Shown here in pieces: positions 17,460-26,812 of a DNA stretch of 64,000 bases. The notes under the pieces are model-generated. The model saw nothing but the letters and a program-made list of their open reading frames with translations, had not been told where the DNA came from and searched no databases. The first letter of the stretch is position 1. Each line of letters opens with the position of its first letter. The stretch covers positions 1 to 64,000 of the forward strand of contig RFPL01000006.1 in the NCBI GenBank assembly GCA_009926135.1. The letters are read 5' to 3'. Origin of the DNA: Sphingomonadaceae bacterium (lineage in GTDB: Bacteria > Pseudomonadota > Alphaproteobacteria > Sphingomonadales > Sphingomonadaceae). The position numbers were made by a program, and so were the translations under genes.

Positions 17460-17486
17460 CTATCGATAATGGGATATTATCGATAG
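17460..17486. promoter_or_regulatory. Inverted repeat in divergent promoter region, likely operator
   Basis: CTATCGATAAT and its perfect complement ATTATCGATAG are separated by GGGAT. The repeat lies in the 118-bp gap between the minus-strand HTH gene (start 17400) and the plus-strand recombinase (start 17519), in locally AT-rich DNA. It is a strong candidate operator or recombinase binding site. Confidence 0.6.
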
Positions 17487-17518
17487 CAAAAATAGCCAGC
17501 TTGCGCTAAATCCCAACA

Positions 17519-18118
17519 ATGAAGTTCGTCGAAGTCCCCGCGCCCACGCCTTCCCGCACCGTGCCGCTCGAAGGGCCACTGCCCAAAGGCGAGATCGTGA
17601 CGATCGACGTCTTCGGCGAAAACGCGCTCCCTCAGCGGCGTGCCGGCAGCGCGCGCGATCCGCGCCTTGGGTTCCTTTCAATCCTCAAAGACCTGCTGCC
17701 AAGCGACACGGTGCTCGACGAACGCGCGGTGACCAAGGCGATTGAGGCGAGAAGCGTAGCGAGCCTTAAAGCGCTGGGCGCCGATCTGCGTTGCTATGCG
17801 CGTTTTGTCGCGGAAGACGGTGGGATTGGGCTACCAGCGACGGCAGAACGGCTTTCGCGCTGGATCGATGACTTAGAGGGACGCGGTCAGAAGCCGGCGA
17901 CCATTACGCGCAAGATCGCCTCGCTCGCCGCCGTGCATACGATTATCGGCGAGCTGTCGGTCTCTTCCGCGCCCTTGGTGAAAGATAGCCTGAGCGGGAT
18001 GCGCCGGCGTCAGGGGACTTCACAGCGCCAGGCGGGTGGCCTGCGGTTGGGCGATCCGATCGGGCGCACGGCCGTGAAGGGATTTAGCGTCAAAGTGTTG
18101 ATTTCCGTTGAGAGTTGA
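17519..18118 (+). pseudogene. Tyrosine recombinase N-terminal domain, truncated by IS21
   Basis: Native sequence runs from ATG 17519 to 18095; the last codons to 18118 come from the IS end. The 190 residues contain a SAM-like core-binding domain of phage-integrase type (ATAERLSRWIDDLEGRGQKP and following ATITRKIASLAAVHTI). The catalytic domain with the R-H-R-Y residues is absent, and it does not resume on the far side of the IS, so the gene is dead. A recombinase next to the operator at 17460 suggests it once mobilised this segment. Confidence 0.75.
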
Positions 18119-18181
18119 CCCGGGATTTTCATCGAGAAGTGACCCGGGTGGATGTGTGTTTCCTGCGATGCAGGGGTTGGG

Positions 18182-18961
18182 TCAAGCTGGTGATTTTTCC
18201 TTTCTGGTTTTGGGTGCGGCAGAGCTGGCCCTGAACCGGAAGCTGTCGTTTCCGGTCTCCAGGATGTGGCAGTGATGGGTGAGCCGATCGAGCAGCGCAG
18301 TGGTCATCTTGGCATCGCCGAACACACCTGCCCATTCGCTGAAGCTGAGGTTGGTTGTGATGATCACGCTGGTCTGCTCGTAGAGCTTGGAGAGCAGGTG
18401 GAACAGCAAGGCTCCGCCTGACGGGCTGAACGGCAGGTAGCCCAGCTCGTCGAGGATGACGAGGTCGAGGCGCAGCAGGCGCTCGGCAAGCTGGCCAGCC
18501 TTGTTCATGGCCTTTTCCTGCTCGAGCATGTTGACCAGGTCGACGGTCGAGAAGAACCGGGCCTTCCGGCGGTGGTGTTCGACGGCCTGGATGCCCAGGG
18601 CAGTGGCGATGTGGGTCTTGCCGGTTCCGGGCCCACCGATCAGCACGACATTGTCAGCGCCATCGATGAACTCGCCGCGGTGCAGCTGGCGCACCAGGGC
18701 CTCGTTCACCTCGCTGGATGCGAAGTCGAACCCGGCCAGGTCCTTGTAGGCGGGGAACCGGGCCGCCTTGATCTGGTAGGCGATGGAGCGGACCTCACGC
18801 TCGGCCATCTCGGCCTTGAGCAGTTGGGAGAGGATCGGCACGGCGGCATCGAAGGCCGGGGCGCCCTGGGCGATGAGATCGCTTACTGCCTGGGCCATGC
18901 CGTACATCTTGAGGCCGCGCAGCATGACCTCGACGGCAGCGCTGGCGGGATCATGACGCAT
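18182..18961 (-). CDS. istB: IS21-family helper ATPase IstB
   Basis: A 259-residue AAA+ ATPase with the family start ([20 protein letters not shown]), Walker [14 protein letters not shown] and Walker [13 protein letters not shown], ending soon after the sensor region. IstB assembles on target DNA and activates IstA. ATG 18961 is chosen because it overlaps the istA stop by 11 bp and gives the usual family N-terminus. Confidence 0.92.
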   Translation of the reverse strand: MRHDPASAAVEVMLRGLKMYGMAQAVSDLIAQGAPAFDAAVPILSQLLKAEMAEREVRSIAYQIKAARFPAYKDLAGFDFASSEVNEALVRQLHRGEFIDGADNVVLIGGPGTGKTHIATALGIQAVEHHRRKARFFSTVDLVNMLEQEKAMNKAGQLAERLLRLDLVILDELGYLPFSPSGGALLFHLLSKLYEQTSVIITTNLSFSEWAGVFGDAKMTTALLDRLTHHCHILETGNDSFRFRASSAAPKTRKEKSPA

Positions 18962-20471
18962 GGCGCAGCCCCCGCAGGTCATCATAGCGGCCGACGTCCG
19001 CAAGCGGCTCCTGGGCAAGGCGCAGGGCTTGCGGCGCGTCGATAGGGGATGCTGGCGGCGCCTTGCCGTCGGTCAGCCGGTGCAGGATGTTGAGCACGTG
19101 GGTCTTGGTCGGCACTCCGGCCTCCAGCGCCAGCTCGACGGCGCACAGCACCGCCTGTTCGTCATGGTGCAGCACGAGCGACAGGATCTCGACCATCTCC
19201 CGATCGCCACCCGGGTGCTTGAGCAGGTGCCCCTGCAACTGGCGGAAGGCATCGGGCATCTCGGTGAACGGTGCGCCGTTGCGCAGGGCACCGGGCTTGC
19301 GCTGGATCACTGCCAGATAGTGCCGCCAGTCGTAGACGATCCGCCCCGGCAGATGATGCGAGCGGGCGATGATCCGGCCATGCTCGCACAGGATCCGGCC
19401 CTCGGCGGCGATGACGATCCGGTCTGGGTAGATCCGCAGGCTCACCGGGCGGTTGGCGAAGGAGGCCGGCACCGAGTACCGGTTGCGCTCGAAGTTGACG
19501 AGGCAGGTCGGCGATACCCGCTTGGTGTGCTCGACGAAGCCGTCGAAGGGCCGCCCCAGCGGCATCAGGCTGGCGATCTCCACGGCATGCACATCGGCGA
19601 TGGTGCCGGGCAACGCACCATGTGCGATCTGCCCCCATTGCGCGATACAGCGCTCCTCAAGCCACACGTTGAGAGCATCGATATCCGCAAAGCTGGGCAT
19701 CGGTTGCCAGAGCCGGCGGCGGGCATCCTGGACGTTCTTCTCGACCTGTCCCTTCTCCCACCCCGATGCCGGATTACAGAACTCGGGCTCGAACAGGTAA
19801 TGGCTGGCCATGGCCGCGAACCGGGCGTTGACCTGCCGCGCCTTGCCACTGCCGATCCGGTCGACTGCGGTCTTCATGTTGTCGAAGATCCCGCGCTGCG
19901 GCACACCGCCCAGCACCCGGAACGCCTGGGTCAGTGCATCGAACAGCATCTCGTGGGTCTGGAGCAGATAGGCCCTGACGATGAACGCTCGGCTGTGCGA
20001 CAGCTTGGTGTGCGCCACCTGCAGCTTGGTCTGCTTGCCGGCAATGATCGCCCAGTCCTCGCTCCAGTCGAACTGGAACGCTTCGCCAGGCCGGAACACC
20101 AGCGGCACGAAGGTGCCACGCCCGATGGTCTGGGCATCACGCTGCCGGTCGGCCTTCCAGCTGCGCGCAAAGGCTGCAACACGGCCATAGGAACCATCGA
20201 AGCCCAGGGCGACGAGATCGGCGTGCATCTGCTTGACGGTGCGCCGCTGCTTGCGCGAGCGACCCGCCTCGATCCGCAACCATCCCGCCAGCTTCTCGGC
20301 GAACGGGTCCAGCTTGCTTGGCCGGTCGGGCACCTTGAACCTCGGCTCAACCGTGCCCGCCCGAAGGTACTTGCGGATCGTGTTGCGCGACAGTCCCGTG
20401 CGCCGCTCAATCTCCCGGATCGGCATCCCCTCACGAAAATGCCAGCGCCGGATTACGCTCAATAACGCCAT
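18951..20471 (-). CDS. istA: IS21-family transposase IstA
   Basis: A 506-residue transposase. It has an N-terminal HTH ([20 protein letters not shown]), an integrase core with D in FDWSED, D in IFDNMKTAV and E in EKGQVEKNV, and a C-terminal beta-barrel ([20 protein letters not shown]). ATG 20471 has GGAG eight bases upstream; a GTG at 20531 would add 20 residues. A 501-residue antisense frame across the gene is a codon-bias shadow. Confidence 0.92.
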   Translation of the reverse strand: MALLSVIRRWHFREGMPIREIERRTGLSRNTIRKYLRAGTVEPRFKVPDRPSKLDPFAEKLAGWLRIEAGRSRKQRRTVKQMHADLVALGFDGSYGRVAAFARSWKADRQRDAQTIGRGTFVPLVFRPGEAFQFDWSEDWAIIAGKQTKLQVAHTKLSHSRAFIVRAYLLQTHEMLFDALTQAFRVLGGVPQRGIFDNMKTAVDRIGSGKARQVNARFAAMASHYLFEPEFCNPASGWEKGQVEKNVQDARRRLWQPMPSFADIDALNVWLEERCIAQWGQIAHGALPGTIADVHAVEIASLMPLGRPFDGFVEHTKRVSPTCLVNFERNRYSVPASFANRPVSLRIYPDRIVIAAEGRILCEHGRIIARSHHLPGRIVYDWRHYLAVIQRKPGALRNGAPFTEMPDAFRQLQGHLLKHPGGDREMVEILSLVLHHDEQAVLCAVELALEAGVPTKTHVLNILHRLTDGKAPPASPIDAPQALRLAQEPLADVGRYDDLRGLRHAS

Positions 20472-20568
20472 GTCGATCACTCCAATGTCCCCCAGCCAAT
20501 CCGCCAGGGGGAAGGTCAGAACATGGGTCACTTCTCAGCGGAAATTTATGCCGCTCCCGGGTCAACTC

Positions 20569-21072
20569 TCAACGGAAATCAACAGGCAGGCCATCGAACG
20601 GGTCGCCATGCGCCAGAAGATTGCGCCGCTCGGCCAATGTCGGACGGGTGGCGCCCGTCAGCTGGCCAATTGCCGTACCATTGCACCGCGTTACCATCGG
20701 GATATCGGCGTCGGTGAGGCCATCGACCTCGACCATATGCTTGAGCAGCGCGGCGAAGCTGCGTTTGCTCTTGGCGACCTTGCCGCCGTGGCGATCCATC
20801 ACTGCCAGCTCGAGCGCGATAAGCGCGGCCAGCTCGCCGGCTTTGATCATGGTGCAATCGATCCACCCCAAGAGGTAGAGCACGCGCGCGCGAGCGAATT
20901 TGGTTTGGACGATTTGGGGAATTCTCGGGTCGATACCGATTCTGTCGACGAAGGCGCGCCATTCTGCCGGCTGCGTAAATGTCAAGAACCCGCCAGCATC
21001 GCCAGGCACAGGCCATGCCAGCACAAGCGGCTCGTCCCGAACTTGAAGCAGGATGTGGGACAGGTCCGTCAT
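20569..21072 (-). pseudogene. Hypothetical protein with RxxxxH motif, C-terminus cut by IS21
   Basis: Native sequence spans 20585-21072; the last codons come from the IS right end. The mostly helical 160 residues end shortly after RRNLLAHGD, an R-x4-H motif in the style of HEPN nucleases. The family is not one I can name. It is downstream, on the same strand, of the GNAT/abiE operon (88-bp gap). The truncation falls just after the motif, so activity is uncertain. Confidence 0.5.
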
Positions 21073-21160
21073 GAACTCGACCTAGACAAGGCAAATCGCT
21101 CTGCCCGCCAACATCCCAGCGTAGAAGCGCGATGAAGCGCGGGAAATGCGGGCCTTGCGA

Positions 21161-21904
21161 TCACCCATCGGCGGGCTCCACTGCGTCGATATAGAATGCT
21201 CCGCCTTTCCAATCGCGCGAGACACCAGCTTCTTCGGCTTCCTCATATTTTGCCTTGCAGAAGCAGCGAACCTCACCGTCGACCTCGATCTTGACGGCAA
21301 GATCTTTCCCCTCCGGTTCGTCATCGCAAAGGCCGATGACCCGGCGTTCCAGCATGACCGCGCCATCATCGATGCGGCTTCCACGAACGCGATGGGACGC
21401 TATCGGCGGGATTGGGCCGCGCCCATAGATTGCAACCTCAGGATAGAAACCGATGACGACATCGGCGGTAGGGCGCCCGGCGGGCAGGTCGAACGATTTT
21501 GGAAGGATTCGCCGTGCGGTGATTTTGCCCCACTCGCTCAAGTCGCCGAACCGTTCGAAACCGTGGCGCTGCCAGAAGGTCCACGAGCTACGCGGCGAAC
21601 ATTCGATCGAGAGGACATTCACATTGTCGTCGATCGCCCGCTGCAACGATGCCGCGAATAGCGCATCTCCAAGCCCCTGTCGGCGGCAGTCCTTGCGAAC
21701 GCTGACTATGTCAGGCGCATAGTCACCCACTTGCACGGCGACAGGCTCGCCCCCGCGCCGAATGATCCAGAGATCGCCATGCTCGAGCGCGCGCTCGATG
21801 ATCCCCCGGTTGCACCAGAAGCCTTCGCCGTCCTCCGCATATTCTCGCTCGAGCCAGGTGAGGACCGCGGCGAGATCGGCGGGCGTTGCTTTGACCACCT
21901 CCAT
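21161..21904 (-). CDS. GNAT-family N-acetyltransferase linked to abiE
   Basis: A 247-residue protein. Residues 1-140 have the GNAT fold, with VSVRKDCRRQGLGDALF as the acetyl-CoA loop (R/Q-x-x-G-x-G/A) and WTFWQRHGFERFG near the end of the domain. The remaining 100 residues are of unknown type. ATG 21904 lies two bases after the abiEii stop, so it is the third gene of the abiE operon. It could be a toxin-like acetyltransferase, a resistance enzyme or a modifier of the AbiE system; sequence alone does not decide. Confidence 0.7.
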   Translation of the reverse strand: MEVVKATPADLAAVLTWLEREYAEDGEGFWCNRGIIERALEHGDLWIIRRGGEPVAVQVGDYAPDIVSVRKDCRRQGLGDALFAASLQRAIDDNVNVLSIECSPRSSWTFWQRHGFERFGDLSEWGKITARRILPKSFDLPAGRPTADVVIGFYPEVAIYGRGPIPPIASHRVRGSRIDDGAVMLERRVIGLCDDEPEGKDLAVKIEVDGEVRCFCKAKYEEAEEAGVSRDWKGGAFYIDAVEPADG

Positions 21905-21906
21905 GA

Positions 21907-22818
21907 TCAAATCTCCCACGGACCGCCGGGACGCCAGCGTCCCTCAAAGGCCGCGCCGCCGGCCAGGGCGGTGACCGGTGGCATCACCAACCGCTCAATC
22001 TGCGTCTGAACGTCCGGAAACGGCTCCGGCGCGAGCGCAATCTCGGTACGCCTCAGAAAGGCGGCCCACTGGCCCTGCCTCTCATCGGCAAAGGCTGCGG
22101 TCAGCGCGGCCGGGATTTGCTCCGGGATGTTCGTCTTACGCCGCTCGAAGGTTGCGGCGATCGCGCGCGCCAGCACGGTGCCGTCGAATTCGAAGCTATT
22201 CGCGATGGCCCAGAGGTCATAGAAATCCTTCAGGCGGGTGTTGACCATGTCGAGCGCCACCATCGCCTGGAATTTCTCGGCAACGACCGTTTCCGGCGGA
22301 TAGGCGCGCAGCTCCGCCATCGGCTGGCCAAGCATCGACGGATAGCGGATATCGACAGGGGCTGGCGTGACGGCATCGCCATAGCCGATATCGACGTGCA
22401 TCGGCAGGCGAGCGCCCGCGAGCTCCGCCAGAAAGTCGATCCGGACGCCAGCATATTCGTCCTCCGCGCGCGCGGCAGCTACCCTCAGTGTGTCCGCCCG
22501 GAATATGATCCCATCATCCTCAACCTCAACGGCGAGGATGTCCTGAAATACGGAAGTCAGCTTCTCCGGCGCATTCTCGCCGGCTCCGAGCAGATCGAGA
22601 TCGCCGGTCGCGCGATAAGGCGCGTCGGCCCACAGGCTGAAAAGCATCGCGCCCTTCAGGATGAAGCGGTCTCGATACGGCGAACGGCTCAGCCGATAGA
22701 GCAGCCGCTCGATGCCATAGCGCGTCATCAGCAACTGCGCGTTTTCCCGCCGGCTTCGCGCCCGCGCAACGAGCCGGTCGCGGATCGAGATCGCGACATT
22801 CTTCGGTGCTGGGCTCAC
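21907..22818 (-). CDS. abiEii: AbiEii-type nucleotidyltransferase toxin
   Basis: A 303-residue protein of the AbiEii/AbiGii (DUF1814) family. The nucleotidyltransferase signature is LKGAMLF near residues 54-60 and TGDLDLL near 71-77, followed by the family block ETVVAEKFQAMVALDMVNTRLKDFYDLW split over residues about 185-212. AbiEii toxins transfer nucleotides to tRNA acceptor ends and arrest growth in type IV toxin-antitoxin systems. Translation starts at GTG 22818, overlapping the antitoxin stop (GTGA), the standard abiE arrangement. The motifs look intact. Confidence 0.88.
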   Translation of the reverse strand: MSPAPKNVAISIRDRLVARARSRRENAQLLMTRYGIERLLYRLSRSPYRDRFILKGAMLFSLWADAPYRATGDLDLLGAGENAPEKLTSVFQDILAVEVEDDGIIFRADTLRVAAARAEDEYAGVRIDFLAELAGARLPMHVDIGYGDAVTPAPVDIRYPSMLGQPMAELRAYPPETVVAEKFQAMVALDMVNTRLKDFYDLWAIANSFEFDGTVLARAIAATFERRKTNIPEQIPAALTAAFADERQGQWAAFLRRTEIALAPEPFPDVQTQIERLVMPPVTALAGGAAFEGRWRPGGPWEI

Positions 22819-23423
22819 ACCATCGCCTCAAGATACGGCCGCATTACCGATTGGACGCGATCCATCTGCGCGTAGCGGTAGATCTGGTTGAGATCGCGGG
22901 GGGAACGGGTCTCCATGAAGTCGCGCAGCGCCTCGACCGCGACATCGATACCGATCTTGTTCCTGTGCTTGAAGCAGTCGGCGACTGTCTTTGCCGGGTC
23001 GGTGATCGGAACCGGGACCCCGTCGATCATATGGGTCTCGACTCCGGCCGTGAGCGCTTCACCGCTGGCACGCACGATCTTGAGCGCGACCGATGCGTTC
23101 ACCGGTGCCCAATCTTTCTGTCCCAGCATCATCCAGACCATGTGCGGCGTCTGGGTGGTCAGCTCGTGATACTGGAGTGCCGAAAGGAGGCAGATCACGC
23201 CTTTGGGCTGGATCCGGGCCGCTTCGGCCAGGCTGGTGCTGCTATCGACCGACGCGTCGGCGAGCTTGTAAAGTCCGCGCCCGATCTGTTGCAGTACGCC
23301 CTGGTCGCGCAGCCGCTTCACCGTTGCCCGCGTGACACCGGCCGCATCGAAGTCACGGCCGCGCGCGATGCCGCACTGACGTACGACCTCAAGGGCACGA
23401 TCGCGGTGACTCGCAGCTTCCAT
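22815..23423 (-). CDS. abiEi: AbiEi-type antitoxin
   Basis: A 202-residue antitoxin. An N-terminal winged-HTH (DFDAAGVTRATVKRLRDQGV and LQQIGRGLYKL) binds its own promoter. The C-terminal domain (TDPAKTVADCFKHRNKIGID) is the AbiEi fold that opposes the toxin without direct contact. ATG 23423 is preferred to a weak TTG at 23465. Divergent from the five-gene operon that begins at 23510; the 86-bp gap holds a TATAAT (23433-23438) and must contain promoters for both sides. Confidence 0.88.
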   Translation of the reverse strand: MEAASHRDRALEVVRQCGIARGRDFDAAGVTRATVKRLRDQGVLQQIGRGLYKLADASVDSSTSLAEAARIQPKGVICLLSALQYHELTTQTPHMVWMMLGQKDWAPVNASVALKIVRASGEALTAGVETHMIDGVPVPITDPAKTVADCFKHRNKIGIDVAVEALRDFMETRSPRDLNQIYRYAQMDRVQSVMRPYLEAMV

Positions 23424-23509
23424 GAGCAGTGATATAATTCCTCGGTATTTATGTGCAATGACCAAGGTTTTGTATCGCGACAGTGCGCGCCATGCTATCG
23501 CTGCGGCGC

Positions 23510-24319
23510 ATGACCGATTCAGCTTCTTTCTCGGAACGCCACGGCTATCACGGCGCCGATGTCGAAATCGTCACCCGGGAGGACGCCCCGGAGGAGGTTC
23601 GGGCCGCCGTCCTGATGTTGGGCTATGCCGCTGGAATGGGGCCAGGCGGCATGCGCGACACGGTCTGCGAGGTACTGCTCAAGCGCCCCGATCCCAACAA
23701 TTGGTCGCCGGGCAATATCGAGAGCGAAGTCCATCGGCTGATCGACGACGCACCCTGGTACAAGGTCTACGACATTGCCGAGCGCATCCATGCCGAACTC
23801 ATCAGCCAGGATTATACGGGCGCCAAGCAGGCGGATTATGCGCGCCGCCTGACCCAGTTCTTTCGGGAACACGGCGTCGGCTGGCAGATGGAGGAGGGGC
23901 GCATCGTCTTCCGGGGCTCGGAAGCCTTCACCCTGGCGACCCGCGATGCTGTCGCTACCATGCAGCAGGCCGGGAAGCCGACCGCGGCGAACGAAGTTCA
24001 CGAAGCGCTCAAGGACATCTCGCGCCGACCGTCGGCCGACGTTACCGGCGCGATCCAGCACGCGATGGCGGCTCTCGAATGCGTCGCGCGCGAGGTCGAC
24101 GGGAGCACCGATACCCTTGGCCAGATCATCAAGCGGCTCACGATCCCGCAGCCGCTCGATGGCGCGCTCCACCGCCTCTGGGGGTTCGCATCCGAGCAGG
24201 GGCGACATATCCAGGAAGGGCGCGAGCCGAGCTTCGAGGAGGCGGAGCTGGTCGTGACCGTCGCTTCCGCCGTCAGTGTCTACCTGTTGCGTCACGCAGC
24301 GCGTGCCGGATCGCACTGA
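23510..24319 (+). CDS. AbiJ N-terminal-domain-like protein (candidate abortive-infection gene)
   Basis: A 269-residue protein. The N-terminus MTDSASFSERHGY and the block WYKVYDIAERIHAEL resemble the AbiJ N-terminal domain type 4 found in abortive-infection proteins, and the C-terminal half is helical (EVHEALKDISRRPSADVTGA), in the place where AbiJ proteins carry a HEPN-like domain. ATG 23510 starts exactly at the conserved region; ATG 23483 would add nine residues. First of five closely packed genes, with the next starting 9 bp after its stop. Assignment is from pattern recognition and moderate. Confidence 0.6.
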   Translation: MTDSASFSERHGYHGADVEIVTREDAPEEVRAAVLMLGYAAGMGPGGMRDTVCEVLLKRPDPNNWSPGNIESEVHRLIDDAPWYKVYDIAERIHAELISQDYTGAKQADYARRLTQFFREHGVGWQMEEGRIVFRGSEAFTLATRDAVATMQQAGKPTAANEVHEALKDISRRPSADVTGAIQHAMAALECVAREVDGSTDTLGQIIKRLTIPQPLDGALHRLWGFASEQGRHIQEGREPSFEEAELVVTVASAVSVYLLRHAARAGSH

Positions 24320-24328
24320 GCGGGCGAA

Positions 24329-24814
24329 ATGCAAGCCTTGCCGAATAGTCCCCCAGCACGAAGCGCCGTGATCGAGCCTGCCGAGCGCTTTTCCGAAGAC
24401 GTCTGCCTTAAGGCGCGGATCAGCCAGTCGGCACGCCTCCTGATCGATTTCCTGACGGAAAATCGCGTGACCGAAGTGGTCGAGTTCCCGTTCAGCCACT
24501 CCTATCCGCGCAATTGCTGCGAAAGCGTATCGATAATCTTCAGCTATCTGCTCGAAGACAAATACGGGCTCCCGGACATCACGATCATCCGAGGCACGAA
24601 GCCACGCCTGCAGGAGCACCATTTCTGGGTGCGGGCAGCCGGATCGCTATACGATCTCACCGCCCATCAGTTTCCGGAGCGCCGACCGATCCTCGGCGTC
24701 GAGCGCCATGCCCTCTTCGCCAGTTTTCCGGAGCATCGCGATATCCATGTGCATGGCTTTGTCGACCGCGAAGAGGTTCTCGCCCTCCATCGCGCTGGCG
24801 CGATTCCCTTCTGA
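24329..24814 (+). CDS. Putative papain/transglutaminase-fold hydrolase in defence operon
   Basis: 161 residues with the order Cys (RNCCES, C63/C64), His (QEHHFW, H97/H98) and Asp (SLYDLTAHQF, D109), the Cys-His-Asp order and spacing of small transglutaminase or papain-like enzymes. No signal peptide or membrane segment. I do not recognise the exact family. It lies between the AbiJ-like gene and a DUF3800 gene (3 bp to the next ATG), so co-translation is likely. In a defence setting such a protease or deamidase could activate or release a partner; this is inference. Confidence 0.5.
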   Translation: MQALPNSPPARSAVIEPAERFSEDVCLKARISQSARLLIDFLTENRVTEVVEFPFSHSYPRNCCESVSIIFSYLLEDKYGLPDITIIRGTKPRLQEHHFWVRAAGSLYDLTAHQFPERRPILGVERHALFASFPEHRDIHVHGFVDREEVLALHRAGAIPF

Positions 24815-24817
24815 GCC

Positions 24818-25873
24818 ATGGAATGCTTCCGGATCGACGAGAGCGGCTACACCGGCTTCGATCTCCTGAACCGCGACCAGCGGTTCCAGGGGGCAGCCGC
24901 CATTGCGATCGAGGATGAAGAGGCCGCACGGCTAATCAAGGAGTATTTTCCGCGATCGCAGGCGGGCGAACTCAAATATCGCGCGCTCTCGCGCCGCCCC
25001 GGCAACCATCCGCGCCTGCTTGCGCTCCTCACCGAATTGCTGCGCGCGCACAAATCGGTGACCTATGTCTGCGACAAGCGGTTCCTGCTTATCCTCATGT
25101 TCTGCGACTACGCTATCGAGCCATGGTATTATGAGCGGGGCTGCAATTTCTACGAGGACGGTCAGAACTACGGCATGGCCTCGCTGTTGGCGACGGCAGG
25201 TCCGACGCTTCTCGGCAAGTCAGAGTTCGAGGCGATGCTTGCTGCGTTCCAGCGCGCGACGAAGGAAAAGACGCCCGCCGCCCTCAAGGATCTGGTCCGA
25301 GCGGCGCGAAAGACCAAGTGGCGCGAGTTTCCCGAGGCCATTGGACCGCTTGCCCAGTATGCCGCCCCGGAATGTCTGTCGGCGATCGCGACCGAAGGCG
25401 TGAGCACCGACGCGGCGCTGGTCGTCCTGCAATCGCTCATCACCCGCATGGAAGTGATGAGCGATGGCCGCTATCGCGTCGAGCACGATCGGTCGAAGAA
25501 CCTTGCGACTTATCATGATCTCCTGTGCCGCTTCATCGACCACGAGGGAGAGATCGAGCTCCGCCAATCCGAGATCGCCAGCTTCAAGTTTCCGCTCAAG
25601 CTGACCGAGGTCGTCCAGGTCGATTCCAAAGCGAGCCCGGCCGTCCAATTGGCGGATGTGATGATCGGCGCGGCGCTGGAGGCCGCAAACGTCATGACAG
25701 GTCTGCGCGCTGACGGCTTGGACCCGGAAAAGCTGATGCCGCTCTATGCCGAGGATCAGTTCATCCACCTGATCCCAAGCATCGATTTCGCGGAACAGAA
25801 GCAGTTTCGGCGTGGCACCCAGGCGGCCGAGGTGGTCGACTATTTTGCAGCAAATTTCGGGCCGAAGAAGTGA
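24818..25873 (+). CDS. DUF3800 domain protein
   Basis: A 351-residue protein with the DUF3800 hallmarks: DESG at residues 7-10, VEHDRSKN in the middle and DSKASPAVQLADVMIGA near the C-terminus. These acidic positions match an RNase H-like metal-binding site, so nuclease activity is plausible though not shown for most members. DUF3800 genes are frequent in defence islands and on mobile elements. The stop overlaps a possible GTG start of the next gene, and the nearest ATG is 2 bp further. Confidence 0.75.
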   Translation: MECFRIDESGYTGFDLLNRDQRFQGAAAIAIEDEEAARLIKEYFPRSQAGELKYRALSRRPGNHPRLLALLTELLRAHKSVTYVCDKRFLLILMFCDYAIEPWYYERGCNFYEDGQNYGMASLLATAGPTLLGKSEFEAMLAAFQRATKEKTPAALKDLVRAARKTKWREFPEAIGPLAQYAAPECLSAIATEGVSTDAALVVLQSLITRMEVMSDGRYRVEHDRSKNLATYHDLLCRFIDHEGEIELRQSEIASFKFPLKLTEVVQVDSKASPAVQLADVMIGAALEAANVMTGLRADGLDPEKLMPLYAEDQFIHLIPSIDFAEQKQFRRGTQAAEVVDYFAANFGPKK

Positions 25874-25875
25874 CG

Positions 25876-26808
25876 ATGGGCGCGAAGAGCGAGGATCAAT
25901 CACCGGTAGTCGGACGCAAGCGGCACTATACCGATCCGATGGGATCGCGAGCGCCGGAACTGGAGCGGTGCCTCATTCGCCACCGCGCGCTTCAGATGGT
26001 CCTGATCCTCTATTATGCCGAGGAGTTGAAGCGCGACGTCATCAACGGGGTTGCCGCGCAGCTGCGCTGGCGCGGCCATAGCGCGACGCTGTCAGCTGGT
26101 GGGGAGGGGCCGTCCCAGGACGGCAAGAAGCAGAAGCGCGCCTTCGACCACCTTGTGCGGGACGGCGTTCTGACCGACGACGAGCGCAAGCACATGGTTA
26201 GTTTGATCGGTCGACGCAACAGCATCGCCCATCACCTCGACCAGGTGACCGCGGACCTCACAACCGAGCGCACGGTACGGGAATGGCTCGACTATTATCC
26301 CGACCGCCAGACGCACGATTATGAGGCGCTCGACCAGTTGCGCGCCGCGCGCACCCTGCTGTCCGTGCGCATGGCAGCGCATCATTATGTCCTCGAAGTC
26401 GATATGCGCGGCATGTTTTTCGAAGGCGCCGAGCGCGTGCTCAGCGCCGATCTCAAGGCCCTCGAACGCCGCATTCGAGCGCTGGTGCGGCAACGGCGCG
26501 GCGACATTGCCCGGCTCAACGCGGAACTATCGCTCGAGGGCAGCGAACTCACCGGCCTGTTCGATCCGCGCTGGCCCGAGAATCGCTACGGAACAAGACA
26601 GAGGCTCACCCCGCGCGGGGTCGAGACATGCTACCTGCTCTACGACATGGGCAAGTCAGCGCTCGCGGTCGCGCACCTCATGGACCTTTCGCTGACCGTG
26701 GCACGTCGCCGCGCGCGCTTGTGGAAAGCGGCAGGCGGCCCGAATAGGGAGCGGCAACCCCTTGCCGACATTCCCAAAGCGCGCATTCGCTATCGTTTGG
26801 AAGATTAG
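25876..26808 (+). CDS. HEPN-like protein with C-terminal DNA-binding-like region
   Basis: 310 residues. Near position 113-120 RRNSIAHH supplies an R114-x4-H119 motif, typical of HEPN ribonucleases, in a helical context (MVSLIGRRNSIAHHLDQV). The C-terminal 60 residues (MGKSALAVAHLMDLSLTVAR) look like a helix-turn-helix. ATG 25876 is preferred; a GTG at 25870 would overlap the DUF3800 stop. No family name is certain. As the fourth gene of the operon it may be the RNA-cleaving effector or a subunit that binds nucleic acid. Confidence 0.55.
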   Translation: MGAKSEDQSPVVGRKRHYTDPMGSRAPELERCLIRHRALQMVLILYYAEELKRDVINGVAAQLRWRGHSATLSAGGEGPSQDGKKQKRAFDHLVRDGVLTDDERKHMVSLIGRRNSIAHHLDQVTADLTTERTVREWLDYYPDRQTHDYEALDQLRAARTLLSVRMAAHHYVLEVDMRGMFFEGAERVLSADLKALERRIRALVRQRRGDIARLNAELSLEGSELTGLFDPRWPENRYGTRQRLTPRGVETCYLLYDMGKSALAVAHLMDLSLTVARRRARLWKAAGGPNRERQPLADIPKARIRYRLED

Positions 26809-26812
26809 GATC

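Larger units (their letters stand above)
18096..20584 (-). mobile_element. Complete IS21-family insertion sequence
   Basis: 2489 bp bounded by perfect 30-bp inverted repeats (18096-18125 and 20555-20584) starting TGTTGATTTCCGTTGAGAGT. A second internal repeat related to AGTGACCCGGGT/AGAAGTGACCC lies near each end. It carries istA and istB on the minus strand, both intact. The bases outside (AAAG on the left, GGCA on the right) do not form a target duplication. Confidence 0.92.

Noticed and set aside
18960..20465. 501-residue plus-strand frame across istA
   Set aside because: Antisense to a clear transposase; composition is His/Gln/Arg-rich as expected for a codon-bias shadow.
24818..25873. 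DUF3800 gene as a transposase
   Set aside because: RNase H-like acidic residues exist, but there are no terminal repeats and the gene is embedded in an operon.
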